From JARRJY01 sp037388705 (GTDB taxonomy: Bacteria > Pseudomonadota > Gammaproteobacteria > UBA6429 > Thiohalophilaceae): a stretch of DNA of 25,130 nt. Shown here in pieces: positions 13,789-21,367 of this stretch; positions within the stretch are counted from its first letter, which is position 1; every line of letters starts with the position of its first letter. The notes under the pieces were generated by a model. It saw only the letters and a program-made list of their open reading frames with translations, was not told where the DNA came from and searched no databases. The stretch spans positions 1 through 25,130 of the forward strand of contig JARRJY010000060.1 of the NCBI GenBank assembly GCA_037388705.1, given 5' to 3'. The position numbers and the translations under genes were made by a program.

Positions 13789-15801
13789 TCAGATGGATTG
13801 ATCTTTGCGCTACTCGCCGCAGGCCTGGCCATAGTCTACGGCATTATTTCTACCACCCGGATTCTCAGCCTGCCAGCTGGTAATGAAGCCATGCAAAAAA
13901 TTGCGGCAGCAGTTCAGGCTGGTGCAGAAGCCTATCTCAAACGCCAATATATGACGATTTCTATAGTCGGTGTCATTCTGGCTGTGGACCTATTACTGGC
14001 ACTGGATACAGAAACTGCGCTGGGTTTTGTTATCGGTGCGGTGTTCTCAGGCCTTGCAGGTTTTATAGGCATGAATGTTTCGGTACGTTCCAACTCCCGT
14101 ACAGCTGAAGCGGCCAAGCAGGGAATTAATGCAGGTCTCTCGGTAGCTTTTCAGGGCGGCGCAATTACCGGTATGCTGGTCGTGGGTTTAGGCTTGCTTG
14201 GTGTTGCCGGTTACTACGCAATCATGCATGCAACAGGTGCGCACAACCCGTTACATGCGCTGGTCGGACTGGCCTTTGGGGGTTCCCTGATATCAATTTT
14301 TGCCAGGCTTGGTGGTGGTATATTTACCAAGGGGGCTGATGTTGGTGCTGATATTGTAGGTAAGGTAGAAGCAGGTATTCCTGAGGATGATCCACGTAAC
14401 CCGGCTGTTATAGCCGACAATGTTGGTGATAACGTGGGTGACTGTGCCGGAATGGCAGCCGACCTTTTTGAAACTTATGCAGTAACGATTATTGCCACCA
14501 TGTTACTGGGCAGCCTGGTATTGAAATCAGCCGGTGAAGCTGCAGTAATTTATCCCCTGGTGCTGGGTGGTGTTTCAATCGTGGCGTCCATCATTGGTAC
14601 GTTCTTTGTAAAAATCTCGGAAAATGGCAAGATCATGGGAGCCCTGTATAAAGGCGCGATTATTTCTGCGATTATTTCTGCCGTTGCATTTTATTTTGTG
14701 ACGGATAGTATGATGGCAGATAACGGTGTATATACGGTTAACCAGTTATTTGGTTCAGCGCTGATTGGCCTGATATTGACCGTAGCCATGGTTGTGATAA
14801 CTGAATATTACACCGCAACAGAATACTCACCCGTGCGTCATATTGCTGAAGCTTCAACCACCGGCGATGGTACCAACGTCATTGCCGGATTAGGGGTCTC
14901 CATGAAATCGACAGCGTTACCGGTACTTGCCGTATGCGCATCGATCTGGGGTTCGTTCGAGTTAGCTGGATTATATGGTATCGCCATTGCCGCGACGTCC
15001 ATGTTATCGATGGCCGGTATTATCGTCGCGCTAGATGCTTATGGCCCAATTACGGATAACGCAGGTGGTATAGCTGAAATGGCAGACTTACCGGAAGAAA
15101 TTCGTAATACAACCGACGCTCTGGATGCGGTGGGTAATACTACCAAGGCAGTAACCAAAGGTTATGCAATAGGATCAGCCGGCCTGGCGACACTGGTACT
15201 GTTTGCGGATTACACCAAGGCGTTGTCAGAGCACACGGGTACAACGCTGGCTTTTGATCTGTCTAACCACCTGGTGATTATCGGTTTATTTATTGGCGGT
15301 CTTGTTCCTTATCTGTTCGGAGCATTGGCAATGGAATCAGTGGGGCGTGCCGCAAGTGGAATTGTGAATGAAGTTCGTCGCCAGTTTAAGGAAATGCCCG
15401 GTATTATGGACAGAAGCCAGCAGCCGGATTATTCCCGGGCTGTCGATATGTTAACAATAGCGGCCATCAAGGAAATGATTATTCCTTCAATTTTACCAGT
15501 ACTGGTACCGGTGATTGTCGGTTTGACGCTGGGGCCAGCTGCACTTGGTGGTGTCCTGATAGGTACCATCATTACTGGCTTGTTTGTCGCGATTTCCATG
15601 ACTACCGGTGGTGGTGCCTGGGATAATGCCAAGAAGTATATTGAAGATGGTAATTTTGGCGGCAAAGGATCGGATGCCCATAAAGCCGCGGTAACGGGTG
15701 ATACCGTGGGTGACCCGTACAAGGATACGGCAGGTCCTGCCATCAACCCGTTAATCAAGATTATGAACATCGTGGCCTTGTTAATTGTACCAATTCTTTA
15801 G
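13786..15801 (+). CDS. hppA: Membrane-bound proton-pumping pyrophosphatase, K+-independent type
   Basis: 671 residues with about 16 transmembrane helices. It hydrolyses pyrophosphate and pumps protons across the inner membrane, recovering energy from biosynthesis. The catalytic Asp-rich loop is present: GADVGADIVGKVEAGIPEDD from about residue 183, then RNPAVIADNVGDNVGDCAGM with DNVGDNVGD at 211-219. The C-terminal catalytic loop TGDTVGDPYKDTAGPAINPL is intact. GNTTKAVTKG places Lys454 and Thr457 where K+-dependent enzymes have Ala and Gly, so this is predicted to be K+-independent. K+-independent members are H+ pumps, not Na+ pumps. It is a single-gene unit with its own terminator. Confidence 0.97.
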   Translation: MSDGLIFALLAAGLAIVYGIISTTRILSLPAGNEAMQKIAAAVQAGAEAYLKRQYMTISIVGVILAVDLLLALDTETALGFVIGAVFSGLAGFIGMNVSVRSNSRTAEAAKQGINAGLSVAFQGGAITGMLVVGLGLLGVAGYYAIMHATGAHNPLHALVGLAFGGSLISIFARLGGGIFTKGADVGADIVGKVEAGIPEDDPRNPAVIADNVGDNVGDCAGMAADLFETYAVTIIATMLLGSLVLKSAGEAAVIYPLVLGGVSIVASIIGTFFVKISENGKIMGALYKGAIISAIISAVAFYFVTDSMMADNGVYTVNQLFGSALIGLILTVAMVVITEYYTATEYSPVRHIAEASTTGDGTNVIAGLGVSMKSTALPVLAVCASIWGSFELAGLYGIAIAATSMLSMAGIIVALDAYGPITDNAGGIAEMADLPEEIRNTTDALDAVGNTTKAVTKGYAIGSAGLATLVLFADYTKALSEHTGTTLAFDLSNHLVIIGLFIGGLVPYLFGALAMESVGRAASGIVNEVRRQFKEMPGIMDRSQQPDYSRAVDMLTIAAIKEMIIPSILPVLVPVIVGLTLGPAALGGVLIGTIITGLFVAISMTTGGGAWDNAKKYIEDGNFGGKGSDAHKAAVTGDTVGDPYKDTAGPAINPLIKIMNIVALLIVPIL

Positions 15802-15826
15802 TATTACTTAACGGGTATAAATTAAG

Positions 15827-15857
15827 AACCGTGCCTTGTGACAAGGCGCGGTTTTTT
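15827..15857 (+). terminator. Rho-independent terminator of hppA
   Basis: AACCGTGCCTTG (15827-15838), loop TGA, then CAAGGCGCGGTT (15842-15853) form a 12-bp stem with a single G:T wobble, followed by a run of T to 15857. It lies 26 nt after the hppA stop and overlaps the stop region of the convergent merB-like gene. Confidence 0.93.
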
Positions 15858-16496
15858 ATTGCATTAACGGGACGAAGAATGCCGCTGAAAATTCGATTGC
15901 TTCAGGCAATGTGAATATTTGCCGCTGTTCAGGGTTCTCGTTAAGCCATTGCTCGGCAATTGTTTTATTTAGAAGAAAAATCATTTCAGTGCATAAACTA
16001 CTTGCGCAACTCTGGCTACTGCATGCTGCTTGCCAGTTAATACCAAAATAGAAATCCCTGGCATCATCATTGATTATGGTTTTGTTTTCCAGAACGATAT
16101 GCACAGGACTTTTTGTGAGCGCACAAAATGAATCAATGCTGGATTTACAATGAAACATGGCCGCAGGTGCAAGGGCATCAAGGGCACACATGGCATGCAA
16201 ATTGTGACCGTTAATGGTGAGTCGGTGAACACGTTCTTCCACAGTGAATGGATAGGCACCTGTTACTTCTAACTTTTCATTTATGGTAATCATGTCTTTG
16301 TCTGCCAGTGTTTTTATTACCTCTTCCGGATGTGGCGACAGGTTAGTTAAATCTTTCAAAGAGGGCGGGTGCCCATCATTCACAAAACTTGCCAGAATAT
16401 TTTTGTAGATCTGTCGGGAAGTATTGTCCAGTGAACTGAGGTTTCGCTGCAGGGGAAGGATTTCAGAAAGACGCCGTGTGGCATGAATGACTTTTC
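15856..16496 (-). CDS. Organomercurial lyase (MerB) family protein, 5' end lost at an assembly gap
   Basis: The C-terminal 175 residues follow GTG 16383. The frame stays open upstream to the N bases at 16497-16498, adding VIHATRRLSEILPLQRNLSS and DNTSRQIYKNILASF. The total is about 212 residues, close to the length of known MerB. The start codon is not visible. MerB breaks C-Hg bonds. The active-site triad aligns as Cys66 and Asp69 (MCALDAL, numbered from the GTG) and Cys131 (LCTEMIFLLN), corresponding to Cys96, Asp99 and Cys159. Tail features ending AIEFSAAFFVPL also fit. There is no merA, merT or merR nearby, so mercury resistance is uncertain and a related thiol or metal function is possible. 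Confidence 0.78.
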
Positions 16497-16498
16497 NN
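16497..16498. other. Two undetermined bases (NN), probable contig join
   Basis: This is the only ambiguity in the window. It lies between the tlpA stop (TAA, 16501-16503 on the minus strand) and the readable merB-like frame. If exactly two bases are missing, merB would have no conventional start before GTG 16383, so more sequence may be missing here. Confidence 0.9.
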
Positions 16499-16500
16499 GA

Positions 16501-17007
16501 TTAAAGCAGTGATTTCAATTTGTTTACCATCCATTCCTCGTCCCAGTTTCGGCTGCCAACGGCACGATGTGTCACCATACCCTGCGGGTTGATTACGTAA
16601 GTGGTTGGAAGACCCCGGATGGGGTATTGCTCGATGACCTTGCCATCGATATCCATGGGGACAGGAAAGCTCATCGGATAGGTACCGGTAAACTCAAAAA
16701 TGGTATCGGCATCTTCACCTACATTGATGCCGAGGATAATAATATTTTTATCTTTTACTTTTTCCCACAGCCTTTCCAGTGCAGGCATTTCGTAACGACA
16801 GGGTGGACACCAGGTTGCCCAGAAGTTCATGACGACAACTTTTCCCTTCATCTCGGAAAGTTTGTACCACTTACCATCCTCTCCTTTAAGATTAAAATCG
16901 GGAGCAGGAATAGGCTTTTCCAGGGCAGGCAACGTTTGTTTTTCTGCTGCAATAGCAGTTGTGATGACTATGAGAGAAAAAATAATACTGGAATAAATAT
17001 ATTTCAT
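16501..17007 (-). CDS. Periplasmic TlpA/ResA-type thiol-disulfide oxidoreductase
   Basis: 168 residues from ATG 17007. The open frame runs further upstream, but it would overlap the preceding gene. A signal peptide or membrane anchor (SSIIFSLIVITTAIAA) precedes a thioredoxin fold with PIPAPDFNLKGEDGKWYKLS, the redox motif WATWCPPCR (Cys67, Cys70), and the cis-proline motif RGLPTTYVI (Pro134). Such proteins reduce or oxidise specific periplasmic or heme-protein thiols, for example in cytochrome c maturation. It starts 1 nt after the stop of the exported two-cysteine protein, which could be its client. Confidence 0.92.
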   Translation of the reverse strand: MKYIYSSIIFSLIVITTAIAAEKQTLPALEKPIPAPDFNLKGEDGKWYKLSEMKGKVVVMNFWATWCPPCRYEMPALERLWEKVKDKNIIILGINVGEDADTIFEFTGTYPMSFPVPMDIDGKVIEQYPIRGLPTTYVINPQGMVTHRAVGSRNWDEEWMVNKLKSLL

Positions 17008-17008
17008 A

Positions 17009-17632
17009 TTAATAGGTGTCTGTCGGTTGAGGGTTGACATCTTTAGCACATTGAATACCTTTGACCAGCTTACTATGTTGCTTACCGTATTGTTGCCAAA
17101 CCAGGTTAAGATCAAAATTTTCACCGGGTTTTAAGTTAAATGTGGACATCCCCCAGTTATAGTCACCGGGTTGGTAAGTCTGGGTTGTGGGATAGAGAGC
17201 CCATTCAAAGGCCAGGCGTTGTGGTTTTTTGACATTATCTTTTATCCATTGTTCATCCCACTGTTTGCGCACTTTCATGTGGCGGACTTTCCCTTCATGG
17301 ATAACCTGCCAGTCATTAAGGTTGTAACTTAACGGCGAGGCTTGGCCAGATTCATTGGAGGTATTTTTAAAAACCGTCTGGAAAACACAGCTTTGTGCCA
17401 CGATTTCCACCTGCTGCTTGTTAAAACCACGGGCCAGGAAAAAGGCACGGGTCTGAATGGGCAGGCGCTGTACCAGGCGTAGCGACATACCATGTTCACG
17501 AATTTCCCAGAAGGGGAGTTGAGCCTGTTCATCAATACCAGTTTTAACCGTGGCAGCATATGAATGTGCCGGAAGAACAAGTGTGGCCGTGAAAGCAAAT
17601 AATTTCAATAATCTATTGAATCGACTAGTCAT
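17009..17632 (-). CDS. Exported protein of unknown function with two cysteines
   Basis: 207 residues with an N-terminal signal peptide (RLLKLFAFTATLVLPAHSYA). I do not recognise a family. The mature part has only two cysteines, Cys82 and Cys195, which could form a disulfide. Other features are RLPIQTRAFFLARGFNKQQV, a Trp-rich middle (DWQVIHEGKVRHMKVRKQWD) and FEWALYP followed later by YNWGMSTFNLKPGE. It looks like a soluble beta-rich periplasmic protein. It overlaps the CPXCG gene by 8 nt and ends 1 nt before tlpA, so the three are translated together. This context suggests a link to periplasmic redox or metal handling. Confidence 0.8.
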   Translation of the reverse strand: MTSRFNRLLKLFAFTATLVLPAHSYAATVKTGIDEQAQLPFWEIREHGMSLRLVQRLPIQTRAFFLARGFNKQQVEIVAQSCVFQTVFKNTSNESGQASPLSYNLNDWQVIHEGKVRHMKVRKQWDEQWIKDNVKKPQRLAFEWALYPTTQTYQPGDYNWGMSTFNLKPGENFDLNLVWQQYGKQHSKLVKGIQCAKDVNPQPTDTY

Positions 17633-17816
17633 TTTCTGTTTTTACGTTCATGGTGATCGTGCCCGAATCACTTATTAGTACCTTAAAATGAATGGGCCGG
17701 CAACAGATTTCACAGTCTTCAATATACTGTTGCTGTGAAATTGAACAGTCAACCAGCACTTTGAAAATTTCACCGCAATAGGGGCAATGTACAGTGTATT
17801 CTTCCAGTCCGTTCAT
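17625..17816 (-). CDS. CPXCG motif-containing cysteine-rich protein
   Basis: About 63 residues from ATG 17816. An upstream in-frame ATG (17873) would add a poorly conserved leader, so the shorter form is chosen. YTVHCPYCGEIFKVLVDCS carries the CPxCG motif and QQYIEDCEICCRPIHFKV the second Cys pair, together a zinc-ribbon. This is a small conserved proteobacterial family without a defined function. It is the first gene of a minus-strand unit with the exported protein and tlpA, and it is divergent from the heme-binding gene. Confidence 0.9.
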   Translation of the reverse strand: MNGLEEYTVHCPYCGEIFKVLVDCSISQQQYIEDCEICCRPIHFKVLISDSGTITMNVKTEND

Positions 17817-17860
17817 ACCCTGATTATAGTTAAGGATGTTTAAACAGCTACCTACAGGTC

Positions 17861-17902
17861 TGTGCGATCGCACATTGAGATTAACGATAAAATGATTACT
17901 AT
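17861..17902 (+). promoter_or_regulatory. Promoter of the heme-binding gene with a perfect 14-bp palindrome upstream
   Basis: TGTGCGATCGCACA (17861-17874) is a perfect palindrome. It is followed at once by a -35 TTGAGA (17875-17880) and, after 16 nt, a -10 TACTAT (17897-17902). With a start near 17909, the palindrome centre lies at about -41.5, the classical place for an activator touching RNA polymerase. It also lies 45 nt upstream of the divergent CPXCG gene and could act on both. No regulator is identified, and the TGTG-N6-CACA spacing differs from a CRP site. Confidence 0.5.
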
Positions 17903-17938
17903 TTTGCTAGTAAAACTAATTCCATATCGGGGTCTATT

Positions 17939-18432
17939 ATGAAAAAAATTGTCAGATTATTGTTTCTTCCCATCCTGCTGACTTTTAATGCATCGACTGT
18001 TTTAGCTGCAGAGCAACCAATGACAGTCGATATCAAGCGACTTTCGCTTGAAACAGCGCTAAAAATTGCACAGGCCGCAATCGAGCAATGTCGCAAGGAA
18101 GGCGTGCAGATTGCTGTTACCGTGGTCCTCAAGCTGTGTTACGTGATGTTCTGGCAATGGATATTACCTTGCCTATCAGTAAGCAAAAAGCGCACACTGC
18201 GTTGGCATTCAACTCTCCCTTATCTCAAATGGAAGACCGCTTTACCAAACCATTCCAGGTTGCCAAGATGGATGGTCTGATCGTCAGTGCTGGCGGTATA
18301 CCAATTAATATTGGCGGCAATATCCTGGGTGGCATCGGTGTGAGTGGTGCACCATCAGGAAAAACTGATGAAAAATGTGCCAAGGCCGGGCTTGATGCGG
18401 TCGCAGCTGATCTGGAAATGGAAGGCTTTTAA
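17939..18432 (+). pseudogene. GlcG/HbpS-type heme-binding family protein, frameshifted
   Basis: The first frame from ATG 17939 encodes a signal peptide (LLFLPILLTFNASTVLA) and IKRLSLETALKIAQAAIEQC, then GVQIAVTVV. The second frame continues from about 18121 with QAVLRDVLAMDITLPISKQK and VAKMDGLIVSAGGIPINIGG, NILGGIGVSGAPSGKTDEKC to the stop at 18432. Together these are a GlcG/HbpS (DUF336) domain, about 165 residues. Members bind heme or sit beside glycolate genes. At the junction VTVV runs into GPQAVLRD, lacking the usual DR(S/G)G. Loss of about 10 bp between two CGTGGT copies would explain this. The product is probably non-functional unless the break is an assembly error. Downstream lies a strong terminator. 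Confidence 0.82.
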
Positions 18433-18438
18433 ATTATG

Positions 18439-18472
18439 AAAAAAGGCTGGTACAGCTGTACCAGCCTTTTTT
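18439..18472. terminator. Bidirectional terminator, perfect 34-bp palindrome
   Basis: A6 GGCTGGTACAG is followed directly by its reverse complement and T6, so both strands read a GC-rich stem of about 11 bp followed by T-runs. It separates the heme-binding gene from the convergent DUF2237 gene (stop at 18488) and should serve both. Confidence 0.93.
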
Positions 18473-18487
18473 ATTTAATCAGAACAG

Positions 18488-18865
18488 TCAATTTAAATCC
18501 GCGGCATATTCTTTCAATACTTCAAAAGGTATTATCTCAAGCGCACGCTTGTGCGTTCGCAACAGGTGAACTCTGGGAGCCATATTATCTTTATGGGCTT
18601 CCAGCCAGCGTGCAGCACATAGACACCAACTATCACCCGGCTTTAGTCCAGAAAAACCAAATTCCGGAGCGGGCGTAGACAGGTCATTTCCTTTAAAGCG
18701 GGAGTATTCAAGGAATTCCTGCGTTGCCTCAATACATACGGTATGCGAACCAAGGTCTTCATCACAGGTATTACATTTACCATCGCGGAAAAAACCAGTC
18801 ATGGGATTTTCACCACAGGTTTGTAGTGGTTCATCCAGGACATTGACAGAGTCATGCATTTCCAT
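18488..18865 (-). CDS. DUF2237 family protein
   Basis: 125 residues, usual length. Family motifs are NVLDEPLQTCGENPMTGFFR, DGKCNTCDEDLGSHTVCIE, FKGNDLSTPAPEFGFSGLKP and GDSWCLCAARWLEA. Several cysteines (the CNTC pair and CLC) are conserved in the family. No biochemical function is established to my knowledge. A soluble cytoplasmic protein is expected. The start at ATG 18865 is 9 nt after the DUF2007 gene stop, in a row of small minus-strand genes. Confidence 0.92.
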   Translation of the reverse strand: MEMHDSVNVLDEPLQTCGENPMTGFFRDGKCNTCDEDLGSHTVCIEATQEFLEYSRFKGNDLSTPAPEFGFSGLKPGDSWCLCAARWLEAHKDNMAPRVHLLRTHKRALEIIPFEVLKEYAADLN

Positions 18866-18874
18866 AAGTTTTAC

Positions 18875-19240
18875 CTAAAAGGTTCTATAGAGAAAAAATA
18901 AAACCAGCATCGCAATAAGCATTAAACTGACTGTCCAGGCCAGTATTATCAAGTAGCCGGAATTGACACTGTGTTTGAATTCATCTGACTCGAGCAGTTG
19001 ATAAAACTGTTCAATGTCAACAGCAGAGTCAGGCGAGTAGTCCGTATCAGTTAATACTCTGCACGCATCATTATATTGTTCATCAAGGTAAATAAAAACG
19101 CCAAGGTTGTTAGGGAATAGGGGAATACGTAAGGCCGAAAAATGCTCATTGGAAATCATAACGGGAATGCCAGCGGATTCCAGCCGGGATTTAATTTCAT
19201 TGGCTTCTTCAAGACTCTGTGTGCGGTAAACCTCCTTCAT
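18875..19240 (-). CDS. DUF2007 domain membrane-anchored protein
   Basis: 121 residues. The N-terminal half, VYRTQSLEEANEIKSRLESA, then GIPVMISNEHFSALRIPLFP and VFIYLDEQYNDACRVL, is the DUF2007 fold, a small PII-like ferredoxin-type domain proposed in databases to be signal-transducing. A single transmembrane helix (YLIILAWTVSLMLIAMLVLF) ends the protein, so the domain should face the cytoplasm. Its role is unknown. It sits between ykgJ-like and DUF2237 genes with gaps of 20 and 9 nt. Confidence 0.83.
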   Translation of the reverse strand: MKEVYRTQSLEEANEIKSRLESAGIPVMISNEHFSALRIPLFPNNLGVFIYLDEQYNDACRVLTDTDYSPDSAVDIEQFYQLLESDEFKHSVNSGYLIILAWTVSLMLIAMLVLFFLYRTF

Positions 19241-19260
19241 TATTATATACCGGGTAAATA

Positions 19261-19710
19261 TTAGAACGCAGACCTGAGCTGCTCAGGTATACCATCTGGC
19301 CAGATACCCTGATCATCATGGCAATCATATCGACGACAACGAAGAGGGCGAGATTCCCATATGCTACACGCAAAGGAATCTCTATCCATATGTGGGCAGT
19401 AGCCATCTTCATCACGGGCGATAAAAAAAGGACGATGTTTATTGTATTGAATATGCCCCAGGTCAACTTCATCCCTGGTTAAGGCAAAAATCAATGTGCA
19501 ACACCTGGCTTTGCAATAAGGAATACATTTTGTGCAGTCTACTTCGGCATCAGGTACATCCTCATCTTCATCTCCATAGACTGCTGCCATCCCCATATCG
19601 ATCATTTTTTCCATGATGGATAAAAGTTTTTCACGTTGCTCAGGACTCATTGCCTGCCGTTCAGGATCATCAGCAAATTCTTCATCCCAGTTGATGTCTT
19701 CATTACACAT
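19261..19710 (-). CDS. YkgJ family cysteine-cluster protein
   Basis: 149 residues. The hallmark is the cysteine cluster DCTKCIPYCKARCC (Cys59, 62, 66, 70, 71), followed by YCPHMDRDSFACSIWESRPL and RCRRYDC. These fit the UPF0153/YkgJ family, which is annotated as zinc- or iron-chelating and may bind an Fe-S cluster or zinc. The N-terminal ~50 residues are acidic and helical. It is soluble. It starts 48 nt after the glutamate-synthase-like gene, so could share its transcript. Confidence 0.9.
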   Translation of the reverse strand: MCNEDINWDEEFADDPERQAMSPEQREKLLSIMEKMIDMGMAAVYGDEDEDVPDAEVDCTKCIPYCKARCCTLIFALTRDEVDLGHIQYNKHRPFFIARDEDGYCPHMDRDSFACSIWESRPLRCRRYDCHDDQGIWPDGIPEQLRSAF

Positions 19711-19758
19711 TGAAAATGTCCGTAAAAATATTAATTTTAGGTTATATTGAAATAGATG

Positions 19759-21267
19759 TTAATCAGTCAGCGGCTTTTTAACGTCCGGATGAAGTTCGTC
19801 AAGGGCTATGGAAAGCCCGTTCTCAGTTACCATCCTGGCATGTTGACGACCCAGGTGGCGAGGTTCTGTTACACCACACGAATGAGCAATTATTCCGACG
19901 TCATGGACAAGGTTCCTGACATAGTTGCTAACACGAACAGATTTAAGTTCGGGGTTAAGGCCTTTCTGCAAACGAGGGTTGTGGGTGGTAATGCCTGTCG
20001 GACAGGTGTTCTTGTTGCACTGCAATGCCTGGATACAGCCCAGGGCAAACATAAAACCACGCGCGCTGACAACAAAGTCAGCACCCATGCAAATGGCCCA
20101 GGCAACATCGGTGGGGGTAATTAATTTACCGGATGCGATGACCTTGATCCTGTCACGTAAACCATACTCATTTAACTTGTCTATTAAAACCGGCAATGTT
20201 TCACGCAACGGCAGCCCGACATCATCCATTAGTGGCATTGGTGCAGCCCCGGTTCCACCATCACTGCTATCCAGGGTAATAAAATCAGGTGCGAATGTGT
20301 CGCCACGCCTATTGATGGTCTCCATCAAGGTATCCAGCCAGCCATAGGAACCCAGTACCATTTTAAACCCAACCGGCTTTTCGGCAGCGCGGCGAATTTT
20401 GTCAATGGTATCCAGCAAATCATCAATTGTATTGATATCCGGGTGACGGTTGGGACTGATTGAAGCCTCATAGGCTTTAATACCACGCATTTGTGCAATC
20501 TCTTCCGTGACCTTTTCAGCAGGCAGAATGCCGCCTTTACCCGGTTTGGCTCCCTGGCTTAGTTTGAGTTCAAACATTTTTATTTGTGGATGAGCAGCAA
20601 TCTTTTTTACTTTTTCCAGATCAAGATTGCCAGCCATATCGCGCACGCCGTACTTGGCGGTGCCTATTTGATAAACCAGGTCAGCACCACCTTCAAGATG
20701 GCATGCTGACAAGCCTCCTTCACCCGTATTCATCCAGCAACCGGCCTGGTATGCACCCTGTGAAAGTGCCAGCACCGCAGGCATTGAAATGGCGCCATAA
20801 CTCATACCTGAAATATTGACCAGTGAATCTGTTACATATGGATTATTACAATAAGGGCCGATCGTTATCTCGTTACATTCCACTGCATCCTTATCAAGAG
20901 TTGGAAAAGGATGATTAACAAACAGTACAGTACCGGAAATTCGAATATCCCGGGTTGAACCAAAGGCGCGTGTATTTTTCACATCCTTGGCGGCACGGTA
21001 AACCCAGCTTCTTTGTGCACGGTTAAAGGGTAACTCTTCTCTGTCCATGGAAAAAAAGTACTGGCGAAAGAATTCACCGAGGCGTTCAAAAAGGTAACGA
21101 AAACGGCCAATGACCGGGTAGTTATGACGGATCGCCTGTTTGTTTTGTGAAACATCAAGAATAAACGTGATGACAATTGCCAGGGCAACCAGTCCTATCA
21201 CGAAGATAAATAGCCCGGACATGACTTCCAGTGCTGTTAATAGAAAATCAGAGTTTCCAAAACCCAT
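19759..21267 (-). CDS. Membrane-anchored FMN-binding glutamate synthase family protein
   Basis: 502 residues. One N-terminal transmembrane segment (VMSGLFIFVIGLVALAIVIT) precedes the glutamate synthase FMN barrel. Visible core sequence includes NISGMSYGAISMPAVLALSQ, GCWMNTGEGGLSACHLEGG, KLSQGAKPGKGGILP, LDSSDGGTGAAPMPLMDDVG and VIASGKL. The Fe-S loop CIQALQCNKNTCPTGI near residues 410-425 matches the 3Fe-4S site of GltB. There is no amidotransferase domain and no small GltD subunit nearby, so it probably uses another electron donor and may not make glutamate from glutamine. Such stand-alone enzymes are common and poorly characterised. Confidence 0.93.
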   Translation of the reverse strand: MGFGNSDFLLTALEVMSGLFIFVIGLVALAIVITFILDVSQNKQAIRHNYPVIGRFRYLFERLGEFFRQYFFSMDREELPFNRAQRSWVYRAAKDVKNTRAFGSTRDIRISGTVLFVNHPFPTLDKDAVECNEITIGPYCNNPYVTDSLVNISGMSYGAISMPAVLALSQGAYQAGCWMNTGEGGLSACHLEGGADLVYQIGTAKYGVRDMAGNLDLEKVKKIAAHPQIKMFELKLSQGAKPGKGGILPAEKVTEEIAQMRGIKAYEASISPNRHPDINTIDDLLDTIDKIRRAAEKPVGFKMVLGSYGWLDTLMETINRRGDTFAPDFITLDSSDGGTGAAPMPLMDDVGLPLRETLPVLIDKLNEYGLRDRIKVIASGKLITPTDVAWAICMGADFVVSARGFMFALGCIQALQCNKNTCPTGITTHNPRLQKGLNPELKSVRVSNYVRNLVHDVGIIAHSCGVTEPRHLGRQHARMVTENGLSIALDELHPDVKKPLTD

Positions 21268-21367
21268 ATTTTATGCCCTTATCGTTATCAAGGTAAAAAT
21301 CTGATTTACACTAATTGTAAAGTATAGCAATACGACAGCAGGTGTCGGGAAAAGTTGCAGGAGACAA

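Noticed and set aside
15429..15770. 113-residue minus-strand open frame inside hppA
   Set aside because: It is antisense to conserved catalytic sequence of hppA and its residues have low complexity, so it is a shadow frame.
17008..17124. Longer tlpA start giving 39 extra residues
   Set aside because: It would overlap the exported-protein gene and bury the signal peptide. ATG 17007 gives a normal exported thioredoxin.
17861..17874. CRP site in front of the heme-binding gene
   Set aside because: CRP sites are TGTGA-N6-TCACA. Here TGTG and CACA are only 6 bp apart, so the palindrome is a different site.
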